Shown here in pieces: positions 11,301 to 20,300 of a DNA stretch of 64,000 bases (position 1 is its first letter; each line of letters opens with the position of its first letter). The notes under the pieces were generated by a model, which saw only the letters and a program-made list of their open reading frames with translations, had not been told where the DNA came from and did not search any database. The stretch spans positions 23,103,001 to 23,167,000 of the forward strand of contig CM050659.1 of the NCBI GenBank assembly GCA_027574665.1, read 5' to 3'. The position numbers were made by a program, and so were the translations under genes. Source of the stretch: Rhynochetos jubatus (Eukaryota > Chordata > Aves > Eurypygiformes > Rhynochetidae).

Positions 11301-14300
11301 CGCTGTTTGAGGAGGAGGGAGGGAAGGAAGATTGACAACGACTAGAGAGAGTGTACAAAGTAATACAGGGGGAAGGGGGTACACGGATACCCAGAAATGA
11401 GGGAGTCTTTCCCAGGCTGGACACAAGTGGGTGTTCAAGTGAAAAGTATCTGATAACCAGAGAGCAGTAGATCAAACTTCCTATGGGTACAAACACAGCC
11501 CTCAGCACCAGCATTTCTTTTTAAAATGGGTTTTCCGTCACCCCTGGGAAGCAGGGAAACGCTGCTCATCCCGTTTGGAAACCAAGGGATGTCTGAGGCA
11601 AGGAAACCAAGAGCTTTCCTTGAGTGTACCCACAAACACGCTCTGCACAGGGCACGTACCAGGTCTCCAAAGACCGGGTAAGGAGCAGCCCAGGAGCAGC
11701 ATCTTCCCCCTCTGAGCAGGTGGACAAAACACCCCTCATCTGGTGCAGATTGGGTGAATATGGTTTTGCAAACAAAATTTCTCCCAGGAGTGCCCGTGAC
11801 AGTCTCTTCTGACCACGTCCCTTGCAATATTCCCCTTTTCTGGTCTTGGAGTGGCACTTAGAGACGTGCACGGAAGACGACTATGTTGAAATAGCATTAA
11901 GAACGTAACTTAAACCCACAAAAGTCAGGAGACGGAGTGAAGGCTGAAAAAATGTGGGCGGGTATCCATCCTGTCCTTAACTCACTCCAATTGCTAGACA
12001 AAATTGCAGCTTCGTACATCTGATCTCCAGCAGCACAGGGAGCGGCCACTGGGGCCAGCTCAAGAATTTGCTTTCCGATTGTAGCGGTGTGTTTTTGTGG
12101 TAGAACATGCTTTTTTGTTTTTTGGGTTCTTTTTCTGTCCTTTTTCTTTTTTCATTCCTCCTGGATTTGCCTCTTTTTTCTTGCTTTGATTATTCATTCT
12201 GTTTGTTCCTTGAGCCTTTCTAGATATTATTTGGAGAGATTTGATTAAGACCCTGACTGGATTCATTTACCACCAAAGCACTGAATAATCTCCCGAGCTT
12301 TGCGGCGGCCAGACCCGCGCGCTCTCGCCTTACTAGAAACCATCCCTCAAAGAACAATTCAGTTCCTTGCACCTGTCTCTTCTTACATGACTATATTCAA
12401 GAGCAGGGGTACAGCAACATCAGATGTTGTATTAATGGCTACAAACCTAAAGCTTCGGCTGAAAACCTCAACAACTGTTCGGCAACAGGTGCGCTACGGC
12501 CTGAATGTCAAAATCCACAGCGAAACTTTCTGCGGAGGGTCCATCGGCATCCCTAGGGAGCTGTGTTACGGATCCATTAGCAGGTTCGTACCCCAGGAGA
12601 GCTTCATTTGCTGCCTTTGTTAGTCTGCGGTACAAACTCAAGGCTCGTTTCTCTCCTCGCTTGCAGTTAAGAGCAGCGCCGTTGGTGTCACTTGTTTAAC
12701 GCTGCTGTAAAACAGACAAGAGGCAGAAAAGGAGCAATTCCTCCTGGCAGGGATTTTCCTGGTAAATTTATCTCGGCTTCATTCTCAGAAGGATTCTCTC
12801 AGGGGCACCAGTGTCAGTCCAAACTCCTTCCAGATTTTGGCCATCCTTTATTTCTTTGTACAGGAAGGTTCTTAGCAGATGGAGTGATGTTTTGAAAAAC
12901 ATTTTATTCTTTCTGGGATGACTTAGGCAGAGCTGCCTGTTCAGAGAGCGAATCTGGGCACTTCTCTAGTGGGAGAATGAGCTTTCCTCCAACAATCCTG
13001 GGGGGCTTCACGAAATTTTCCATTAAGCCTCCTCTAGGAAAAATAAGCTGCACCCCATTGTTCTTGCATGGTTCTGTATTTTTACAAGCATAAAATACCA
13101 CATTCCAGAAGACAGGTGTTATTTAGGAATGCTCCAGTCCTTGACAGATGAGAGGGAATAGTTACCGGGATTGCTCAGGCGGTGTGGGCAGACGATGCTG
13201 CTACTTCCCTGTATCCTACAGACACATCCCCTGAATGCTGTGGTACCACAGAATCCCTCCCTTTAACCCGCGCCGTTAGGACCCTGGCACTCTGCTCTGC
13301 ATCACCAGGATGCTGGCTCTTTATTTTCTTCTCTGGAAGACTTGGATGCCTTGCACGTCCGTTAACTTTTGGGATGGCTGCACATGGGAGGGTGCAGATG
13401 TCCATCTTTTCCTGAACCCCTTCCAGTATTAAGAGAGAGGGATGCAAAGTCAGGTTCCACCCTACATCCCATCTGCAGCTGGATACATGCCTCTGCTGTG
13501 GTGTCGCAGCCATCCATGGATGCACATTAATTATCCGCTCACGATACCAGGGAGCACCTTCCAGCCACGTGGGCTGGATCCACCAAACCACCATACTGGA
13601 TTCCTAAGTATTTCCCCAGATGCCTCTAGATTTAAGGCAGCGTTAAGCTCCTGAAAGCCTCGTCTAGCTCCGTATCCCTCACCACAGTTTTGTAGTTCCC
13701 CAGAATCGCTCGGGCTGCCTGTTTCTGTAATAAGTTACTGCTTTCTGACTGCTGCATGCAAAATTTAGGAATGCATTGATACATGACATCCTAATACGAA
13801 CCATACCAGTAACATTGGAATTTAAATATTCATGGCTACTGAATGCAGATGGTGAATACTCTGTGCCAATACGTTATTGCTTTGAGTCTCTGCTGAAGCG
13901 AGGTTTAGTCCAACTTTATCTGAACACAAGGATTCCAGTCTAATCCTTTGGGGCTTTGTCTTGCAATTACAACAAATAACTATTTATTTTACACTGCCTC
14001 TGGGAAAACCCTGAGGCAGAAAACTGTAATATTTTATATCTGAAGTCTGGTCTAGTTTACGTAGCTGGATGCTGACTGCTAAAACACTTAGGGAATGCCA
14101 GTGTTTCGATTTATTGAACGCGCTGTGTGACTTAAGCTTAAGCGTGCAAAATTCACGAAAAGTTTTAGCCCATTTAACGCGTTTTTTCCAAAGTTTCTTC
14201 AAAAATACCCTTATTTTACTCAACCTTTATAAAAAATGAAACCGAGACAAACGCTGCCATTCGAAAGCGGCTGTTGACTAGTATAAAGATAAGTAAAAAG

Positions 14301-15843
14301 AAGCGATAGGAATACTACGTGGCAGATTGAACTAAAACCAAACAGATGCAATGGGTTTGCTTTCAGTTTCTTTTAACGTGGAAGCCCATCATGAAAGGTT
14401 GAAAGATGTGTGCCTTTCGGGAGGTAATTAAAGAACGCTTGCCCCACAAGCCTATTAGTTCCTGACTCTGACCCGCGGGTTACGACTTTCTTGTTGATTT
14501 AGGCAGGGACGTGCTCTGCACACACCTGGTGTTTATGGAAAGCGCAGTACGGAGATAAGCTTCCCCGATCGTTCCAAAAACCTGCCTTAAACTATCAACA
14601 ATAGGAGCAGCAGCGTTCCTGAAGTATCAGCAAGGACCGGTTGCAAACAAGTAAAGGCGAACAAAAATAGAAGTCCTTTCACCGAGGAGTTAAATCACTT
14701 GAAAACTATAAAAAGTCTTGCGAGCGCTTCTTGCAACCTGTTGACAACATAGCTGAGATCACTGGCAGGGGACCTGTTGATAGCTTACACAGACACCTGC
14801 ACTAGATGCTGCTGTGCTCAAAGTTACTGCACTTCTTCGCTTGTGGCTTGGGATGCATTTTTTGAAGATTACATACGGTCTCATTAGAGATCCCTGCTCT
14901 TGTGTGACACCGATACAGGCGCTGCAGTCTTCCAGCTGTATCCCAGGCGGCAAGGTAAATCCACTGTGCTCTGCCTATTGTTCCATCTTCTCCTTTCTTT
15001 CTGAGGGTCCCCTAAGCGTTTTCCCCGTTCGGCTTCCCCTTTCCAACAAACCTCCCCAAACTGAGCTTCACACACCCATCCAGCCAACTGATCCCTGCCT
15101 CCTTTTGGGGAGATGCTCTTCTAATGAAATTCATGCGAGTAAAAGAAATCAGCTCACAGATATCTGCGGAGGCCAAAAAAAGGGAGGAAAAAAACCCCAA
15201 ACAAAAAACCCCCAAAAGCCAGGAATTACTTTTTCCACGTGCTCCCTCGTCTCTAACTTCAGAGGCCCAGATAGAGCTGTTCACCCTTTTTTTTTAAAAT
15301 AAATTTTATATTTTTACATCCCCCCCCCCCCGGCACGTTTTTGTGCACCTGCAGAAGGGCTGAGCGCCGGGAGAGTAGGAAACTGGACGTAAAAACTCCC
15401 GCATTGCTGAGAAGTGAGCACATTTGTTTAGGAGTCTAATTATATCCGTCCCGGGATGATTTATATTAGCGAGGTAATTAGTTCTATACGCGGGGCACCT
15501 GCTCCCGGCCGGCCGGGCACCCGCCGGGCACCCACCCGGCCCGGCCGCCCCCGCAGCGTCCCTTACCGAAGCGGCTGTGGTCCTGCCGGGTGCCGTGCAC
15601 CGTGCCGTTGGGGAAGATCTCCAGGTGGAAGCCGGTGCGGCAGTAGAGCTGCCGCCGCCGCAGGATGCCCTTGAGGTGAGCGAAGTCGGTGGGGGAGCCC
15701 CGCTGCAGCCGCCCCTCGATCTGCCCCAGGCGCTCGTTGAGGAAGCCGGGGGAGTCGGCGAGGGGCAGCCCGCCGCCCAGCGCGGGGGGGAAGCCGTGCA
15801 GGTCGGGGTCCAGCGCGCCCAGGAAGCCGCCAACCTCGGCCAT
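5086..15843 (-). CDS. FGF16: FGF16, fibroblast growth factor 16 (spliced, 3 coding exons)
   Basis: The coding sequence joins 15843-15567, 9149-9046 and 5331-5086 and encodes 208 residues (the human protein has 207). FGF16 is a secreted paracrine FGF that signals through FGF receptors with heparan sulfate and acts in heart, limb/fin and inner-ear development (family knowledge). The product starts MAEVGG and carries the subfamily core with [11 protein letters not shown] (about 35-45), Cys68 and Cys134, the N-glycosylation sequon NGT at 79-81, and the beta-trefoil core across exons 1-3. A basic heparin-binding segment lies around 168-184 ([16 protein letters not shown]). The C-terminus RDLFHYR identifies FGF16 rather than FGF9 or FGF20. 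There is no cleavable N-terminal signal, as usual for this subfamily, which uses uncleaved internal hydrophobic sequence for secretion. The start at 15841-15843 is the only in-frame Met downstream of the TATA box; its context has G at +4 but C at -3. Residues 7-26 are the divergent part and hold one extra residue relative to human. No frameshift or stop is seen. Confidence 0.97.
5332..9045 (-). other. FGF16 intron 2
   Basis: This is a 3714-base GT-AG intron, moderately GC-rich. It contains a MIR/L2-like fossil at about 6255-6337. No coding exon of another gene is recognised on either strand. The 7.6-8.5 kb part is more AT-rich than the rest. Confidence 0.85.
6255..6337 (+). mobile_element. 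Ancient L2/MIR-type 3' tail (fossil)
   Basis: The plus strand reads GTAAACTCTTCGGGCAGGGA, then TGTGTCTTAT and GGTGCTAAGTAAATGTTATT. This is the order of the well-known amniote L2/MIR-type 3' tail (CTCTTTGGGGCAGGGACTGTCTCTTA followed by an AATAAAT-rich end). I judged this from memory of the consensus, not by alignment. A copy in the opposite orientation is suspected at 20175-20300. Confidence 0.45.
9046..9149 (-). CDS. FGF16: FGF16 coding exon 2
   Basis: It is 104 bases long, the size typical of the middle exon in FGF9-type genes. It completes Gly93 and encodes residues 94-127 (from ILEFISL to ERGELYGS). The acceptor is TTTTAG/GG with the AG at 9151-9150, and the donor is TCG/GTAAG with the GT at 9045-9044. 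It is in phase with exons 1 and 3. Confidence 0.95.
10791..10830. repeat. Perfect 20-bp tandem duplication
   Basis: TTTTTGTCCTCCTTTTGCCC occurs twice head to tail with no mismatch, inside FGF16 intron 1. The perfect identity suggests a recent duplication. Confidence 0.85.
11225..11345 (+). mobile_element. MIR/CORE-SINE-like fossil in intron 1
   Basis: The segment GAGTTACTGAACTGCTG, then GTGCTTCCGCTTCCCATCTG and ACAGAAATGATGACAG, follows the core of MIR-type SINEs (AAGTCACTTAACCTCTCTGTGCCTCAGTTTCC, CATCTGTAAAATGGGGATAAT). It is antisense to FGF16. Recognised by eye; the ends are approximate. Confidence 0.5.
12105..12185. repeat. T-rich low-complexity tract
   Basis: Runs of T interrupted by G, C and GGG make this about three-quarters T on the plus strand, hence A-rich on the FGF16 transcript strand. 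It could be the A-tail of an old retroposed sequence, but no body is recognised. Confidence 0.45.
13690..14720. other. AT-rich island in intron 1, candidate regulatory element
   Basis: Within an otherwise GC-rich gene this kilobase is AT-rich, free of recognisable repeats and rich in homeodomain-type cores (for example GCAATTACAA near 13965). It holds a perfect 12-bp palindrome CTTAAGCTTAAG at 14131-14142. These are features often seen in intronic enhancers. Conservation was not tested. Confidence 0.25.
15320..15331. repeat. C12 homopolymer in intron 1
   Basis: Twelve consecutive C on the plus strand (G on the transcript strand), following a T/A-rich stretch. The length may be uncertain because of sequencing slippage. 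Confidence 0.8.
15567..15843 (-). CDS. FGF16: FGF16 coding exon 1
   Basis: It is 277 bases long and encodes residues 1-92 plus the first base of Gly93. The donor is TTCG/GTAAGG with the GT at 15566-15565. It contains the N-terminal extension and the first trefoil strands ([15 protein letters not shown]). It is very GC-rich because it lies inside the CpG island. Confidence 0.95.
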
Positions 15844-15976
15844 GGGGCCGCGGCCCGCGGGCGGGCGCGGAGTGGAGCGGAGCGGCCCCTCAGAGCGCGG
15901 GCTGCGGCCGCCCGGCCCCGCGCTGCCGGCCCCGGCCCGGCGCCGCGCTCCCCGCGCCTCCCATAGCTGGATGTGT
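15844..15976 (-). other. FGF16: FGF16 5' untranslated leader (predicted)
   Basis: This spans from an estimated start site 28-34 bases downstream of the TATA box to the base before the FGF16 ATG. It is extremely GC-rich with runs of CG. The exact start site is inferred from TATA spacing. Confidence 0.5.
15890..15964 (-). CDS. Candidate uORF in the FGF16 leader (24 codons)
   Basis: An ATG at 15964-15962 opens a 24-codon frame ending in TGA at 15890. It starts [10 protein letters not shown] and is otherwise Gly/Ala/Arg/Pro-rich. It is out of frame with FGF16 and ends 46 bases before the FGF16 ATG, so reinitiation is possible. Its ATG would be only about 10-15 bases from the predicted cap, so many ribosomes may skip it. 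The peptide itself is probably not functional. Whether it is in the mRNA depends on the true start site. Confidence 0.3.
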   Translation of the reverse strand: MGGAGSAAPGRGRQRGAGRPQPAL

Positions 15977-15999
15977 CCCGCGGTCGGATGCAAACTGCA

Positions 16000-16008
16000 C
16001 TTTATATA
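16000..16008 (-). promoter_or_regulatory. TATA box of FGF16
   Basis: The minus strand reads TATATAAAG, a near-ideal TATA element, 157 bases upstream of the FGF16 ATG and inside a CpG island. It predicts transcription starting around 15972-15980, where CA dinucleotides suitable for an initiator occur (GGGACACATCC). Confidence 0.65.
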
Positions 16009-16009
16009 C

Positions 16010-16515
16010 GTACACACTCCCCTTACATTGACATATTGGATATTTAAATGCAAGCCACACCTCACTGGCATCCCCTTTGGCTATTGCGCTTTTTTTTCCC
16101 TCTTCTTCTCTGATCCATTTGGCTTTTTTTTTCCTTTCAAAAGAAAAAAAAAAAAAAGCTAGCTTCACTCCCTCTTTTATTATGAAAAAAATGGCAGGAA
16201 AAAGCTACACATCGCAGTGAGGCAGAACAGCTCTTGGCAGGTCCCTGCCAAGCCGCCGATGAAATCATGGAGCCCCCGCACGCACCCGGGGATGCAGCGC
16301 GGCGCGGCCGCTCCCGCCCCGGCTGCCCGCACCGCCGGCCCTTTCGCGACCCTTCTCGGCATCCCGCCCCCCGCAGCAGCGTCCCCCCAGACCCGGCACG
16401 GAGGCGGCGGGTCGGGCCGGGACTGTCAAGGGCCGTCGGGGCTGTCAGGGTCGTGTCCGTGTTCTCCCTCCTCCCCCCCACAAAAAGGGACACGGTGGAA
16501 AAAAAATAACACGTG
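16010..16515 (-). promoter_or_regulatory. Proximal upstream promoter region of FGF16
   Basis: Upstream of the TATA box the minus strand contains GTGAGGTGTGGC (16054-16065), close to a T-box half-site and also a CACCC-type element; the palindrome ATTTAAAT (16042-16049); and an E-box CACGTG at 16510-16515. A tract of 14 A on the plus strand lies at 16144-16157. T-box control would fit the cardiac expression known for FGF16, but that link is inference from one short motif. Confidence 0.3.
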
Positions 16516-17162
16516 AGGAGAGGGCTCGAGACGCGTTTTTTCAGATGAATGTGTAAAATTGGAAAGCGATCTTTTTGGAAAAGCGATCCCGCGGGGTTTC
16601 CAGGCGGCGGGAGGTGAGGGAGGGCGAGCGGCGCTGCCCGGCCCCGCCGCGGGCTCCCTCCCCACCTTCCCCACGTTGGAAACAGGTGTTTCCGCGCTCT
16701 CCCCGGCCCGCCGACACCGTCTGTGTAACGGCAGCTGCCGGCCGCGCAGCAGACGGACGGAGTCAGACTCGGGGAGACAGGCCGGGGGTAGATGGCCCGG
16801 CCCGGGCGGGAGGCGAGGGCCCCTGCCGCCGCCCCCCCCGGCCCCCGCGCTTCCCGCCGCGGCCGCCCTGACCGCTAGGCGGCGCTGCTGCTCGCGCCAC
16901 GGCCGCCGCCCCTGCCCCCGCCGGCCCGGGGCGCTGGGGACCGGGGTGGCCGCCGCTTCCCGCTGAGAGGGGGAGTCGGACGGGGCTTTCATCTCCCTGA
17001 AGTAAAATGTCGCCCACGCCCTCCCCCGTGTCCCGCCAGGGGCCAGAGAGAACCACACGTAAGTCCTCAAACTTGATCCCCAGCCTGCTCTGCAGTTGGA
17101 GATGAGCCGGGTGGCTCCTCCGGGACCATCAGCGGCCAGAGCTGAGGTATCGTTCGTGCACC

Positions 17163-17826
17163 CTTCAGCGGGTCTCCCCCACGGTGTATCCCCACAATGG
17201 GTCACATCTCAGTGGGGTCTCTCCCCTAGTGGATTTCTTCTCAGTGGGTCTCTCCCCTCAGCGGGCCTCCTGCTCCCATGGTGGGTATCCCCTCAGCGGG
17301 TCTGTCCCCTCAGCGGGTCTGTCCCCTCAGCAAGTCTTCTCTCAGCAGGTCTCTTGGCTCAGGAAATCTACCCCATGGTGGGTATCCCCTCAGCGGGTCA
17401 GTCCCCTCAGCGGGTCAGTCCCCTCAGCGGGTCTGTCCCCTCAGCGGGTCTGTCCCCTCAGCAAGTCTTCTCTCAGCAGGTCTCTTGCCTCAGCAAATCT
17501 GCCCCATGGTGGGTCTGTCCCCTCAGCGGGTCTGTCCCCTCAGCAGGTCTCTTGCCTCAGCAAATCTACCCCATGGCAGGTCAGTCCCCTCAGCGGGTCT
17601 GTCCCCTCAGCGGGTCTCTTGCCTCAGCAAATCTACTCCATGGCGGGTCAGTCCCCTCAGCGGGTCTGTCCCCTCAGCAGGTCTGTCCCCTCAGCAAGTC
17701 TTCTCTCAGCAGGTCTCTCCCCTCAGAGGGTCTCTCCCCTCAGAGAGTCTCTCCCCCACAGTGGATACCCCTCAGTGCGTCTCTCCCCTCAGGAGGTCTC
17801 GCCCCACAGCAAGGCACTTCTCCCCA
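17163..17826 (+). repeat. Minisatellite, 17-bp unit CAGCGGGTCTGTCCCCT
   Basis: The basic 17-bp unit CAGCGGGTCTGTCCCCT recurs many times, with variants such as CAGCAGGTCTCTTGCCT, CAGCAAGTCTTCTCT and CAGCAAATCTACCCCATGG. A higher-order arrangement is visible: CCATGG occurs at 17276, 17373, 17504, 17571 and 17638 (spacings 97, 131, 67, 67). The outer units are more diverged. Because 17 is not a multiple of 3 and the unit has no TAA, TAG or TGA in any frame, all three plus-strand frames stay open through the array, giving a frame running to 18070 whose first true ATG is at 17102. I consider these frames artefacts of the repeat. Confidence 0.92.
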
Positions 17827-20174
17827 CAGCCACGCCAGAGGAAGGGTTAAAAGGGCCCTGGCATGCAGGCTCCTTTCCCCACAGGCCCGGGCTGTGCTCT
17901 GTTGTGATGATATGAAGGAAATTGTGATATTACGACATGAAACACCCACATGTGTGTCTGCAGTGGGTGAGGAATCTGGTGTTAAATGGGGGGCGGGAGT
18001 GGTTTTTCCTGTCAGAGCTGTGGCTGTAAAAGTGGTGCGTTTGTTACAGAACTTGACACATGAAGCCTAAGACTGTGTTTTTTACAAAGCTATAGTCTGC
18101 TCTAGAGGTAGTAAAATACACAGAGGTGTGTTTGTTGGCTATTTGTTTATCATGTACGGTTACGTGGAGATACCACTGTCTGAGGAGTTCAAGCATTCCG
18201 CTGCAAAGATTATGAGTTTATTTCTCTAGTAACTGTATGAAGACTCAGGTGTGATGAGGGAAATAAACTGTGCCTTGGTGAATGTGACAGAGGTCCAGGA
18301 TGGGGAGGGACACGGACACGCAATGATGGGACAACCCAAACTCAGAATTACTACTAAGGACATAAGCCTGTAAATGCTGTGAATTTAGCGCATGAAATTC
18401 ATATATTGTGAATGATCCCGTGACAATCAAATATGCTCTTGGTAAAGCCTGTTTTTTTCTGAAGTGTGAGTTTTGCCTCATGAATTCATAGAGGTAGTTT
18501 TATTTCTGAACATGTCTGAAGGTTGATTCCAGGGATATTAAGGAGAGAGAGAGGAAAAAACAGTTTCTGCACTGAAGGACTATCCAAACTCTGCAGAGGC
18601 TTCTGCCACTGACTTCAATAGCGCCTGGATCTGTTACAATATCCTTAAACCCAAATCCATACAAGCACTTAGAGAAACACTTAGGATACTGAAAAAGGTA
18701 TCAGAGTTCAATTACATTACAGTAAAATCCAAGATAAAGTAAAAAACACAAACCCGCATGCTTAACTAATGTATAACAAAAGCAGCGAAATCCCCTGTCC
18801 AAGCTGACATTCCTCACTTAACTCTCACGATTATGGTCAGCTTTTGAAGTGTCCGCAATACGTTTTATTGCGAAGTTGTACAGGCTGGTACAACATGTTC
18901 TATTTAGGCACAACAGGATGCGGAAAAGGTAGCTTTCTCTCCTCTTTTATTTGTCTTTAATTTCCTGGTTTATTTTCGTTTTTACTAAGCTGAGGAAAAC
19001 TCAGGGAGATTTGTATCCTGTATTGTTTGAAGAAAAAAAGGCATGTATTTTAAATACGGAAAGCTAGAATAACTTTCAAAAGAAGAAACTTTTAGTGATT
19101 TTTTTCATGTCATACACAGAGTACAGTTCTGCACTCAGTACGTTCGTAAAGGCAGACAGAAACTTGTATACAATTTGTGTCACAAAACACTAAGTGATAC
19201 AGAATTAATTTTCTGCTCTGCTTTGTTTCTGTTCATGCAGCTCCCCCAGGTTTATTCTTCGATACAGCTTGCATTGTCTACCTTGGGAACTGAAATGGTT
19301 ACTGCCAAATGGCTCTGCCTTTCAATTTACAGAAGAATTAGCAACGATATTTTTACCCAGTTTGCAAAAACGGACCTTGCAGACCGCTTCCCGTACACTG
19401 TAGAAGTGTATGTTTAGCAAGGTAATAAAAATATTAATGGCGTTAATTTGCAAAATAATTACTATTCATGGAGAACAGCCACATTTGAGATCTGACTATA
19501 AAATCAAAGGAAGAGCAGGACTGGGGTCAAAGCAGTAAATGAATTAGAATAGAGTAAGTTAAATAGATGCAATGAGCAAACGTAGATACGGCATAACCTC
19601 TGCCTGGGGCAGTTCCATTTGGTAAAGAAAAGATCAAGACAGCTGAAAAAAAATTTGAAGTAGCAATGGCCATGAAAGAAAAATCAGACATGGAGAATAT
19701 CTGAGGATAAAGAAACAACAGATCCTTGAGCTTTAATTAATAATACTGCTTCCTTAGCATTCCCACCTCGGGATCTCAAGACAATGTATGTACATGAAGG
19801 AATTAAGACTCACAACCGAGGTCACCATGCCTCTCCTTTTTCCCAGACAGTCTCTTTTTCCACTAAGAGACGTTATTCAAAGGATATTGATGGCTTTCTG
19901 TATTTGTTTGGGATTTTGGATGCATAGCAGCCCTGCTGGAGCAGTAGCTCCGACCCAGCTTCTGTATATCCAGAAACCAGACACGTCCACCGTGCATGTG
20001 CGGGGAGTCCTTCTGCCTTTTGTTGTGTGGCGACCATCTGTGCCGCACATGCGAGGAATGTCTGAGGTTTCCCGGCAGATAAATAGGGCAACCTCCTTTG
20101 TGAGGGGGTGAATAAACAAATTTTCTTAAGGGGAGCAGAGGATGGTTTATTGGTTTTTATCTTTGATTGTTTTT
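17827..20174. other. AT-rich intergenic sequence upstream of FGF16
   Basis: Composition changes here from CpG-rich to AT-rich and CpG-poor. No exon, RNA gene or clear repeat is recognised. TTCTGCCACTGACTTCAATA near 18600 resembles a motif common in old archosaur repeats but is too short to assign. Confidence 0.5.
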
Positions 20175-20300
20175 ACTTAAGCTAGTATTATTATTATCTT
20201 TTGTAGTACCACTTCTAGGCCCTAGCCCCTGTTTGTGCTGGATACTGAGTTAAAAAGTGCGTAACAAACCACAGTCCTTGACCTGAGGAATCTCACTGCT
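20175..20300 (-). mobile_element. Ancient L2/MIR-type tail, opposite orientation
   Basis: The plus strand starts with a TTATTATTAT run and continues with TAGTACCACTTCTAGGCCCT, TTTGTGCTGGATACTG, GCGTAACAAACCACAGTCCT and TGACC. This is the order expected for the reverse complement of the amniote repeat tail suspected at 6255-6337 ((TTA)n, CTAGGCCC, TGTGCTAGGCGCTG, ACAAAGACAGTCCCTG). Recognised from memory only. Confidence 0.45.

Larger units (their letters stand above)
9150..15566 (-). other. FGF16 intron 1
   Basis: This is a 6417-base GT-AG intron. It is GC-rich at both ends with a markedly AT-rich middle (about 13690-14720). It contains a 20-bp tandem duplication at 10791, a MIR-like fossil at about 11225, a T-rich tract at 12105-12185 and a poly-C run at 15320. 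Open frames within it carry no recognisable domain. Confidence 0.85.
15490..17060. promoter_or_regulatory. CpG island over FGF16 exon 1 and promoter
   Basis: CG dinucleotides are frequent throughout, with almost pure G/C stretches at 15500-15960 and 16290-16960. An AT-rich notch at about 16000-16200 holds the TATA box. Long open frames on both strands here (for example about 260 codons on the minus strand from 17205) are by-products of low stop-codon content. Such islands often start transcripts in both directions, so a divergent plus-strand noncoding RNA is possible. Confidence 0.75.

Noticed and set aside
5086-15843. FGF9 or FGF20 instead of FGF16
   Set aside because: The C-terminus RDLFHYR and the [11 protein letters not shown] and [12 protein letters not shown] segments match FGF16; FGF9 and FGF20 end differently.
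15844-16071. N-terminally extended FGF16 starting at an upstream in-frame Met (16071)
   Set aside because: That Met is upstream of the TATA box, so it is not expected in the mRNA, and known FGF16 proteins start MAEVGG, matching 15843.
16426-17205. Minus-strand open frame of about 260 codons upstream of FGF16
   Set aside because: It lies wholly in the CpG island, is Ala/Gly/Pro/Arg-rich on GC-rich DNA, overlaps other long frames on both strands and has no known domain.
17163-17826. CRISPR-like array
   Set aside because: The repeats are contiguous with no unique spacers, in a vertebrate genome; it is a minisatellite.
17102-18070. Plus-strand open frame of more than 300 codons
   Set aside because: It is produced by the 17-bp minisatellite, which is stop-free in all three frames; the flanks show no exon signals or domain. 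Kept only as a finding.
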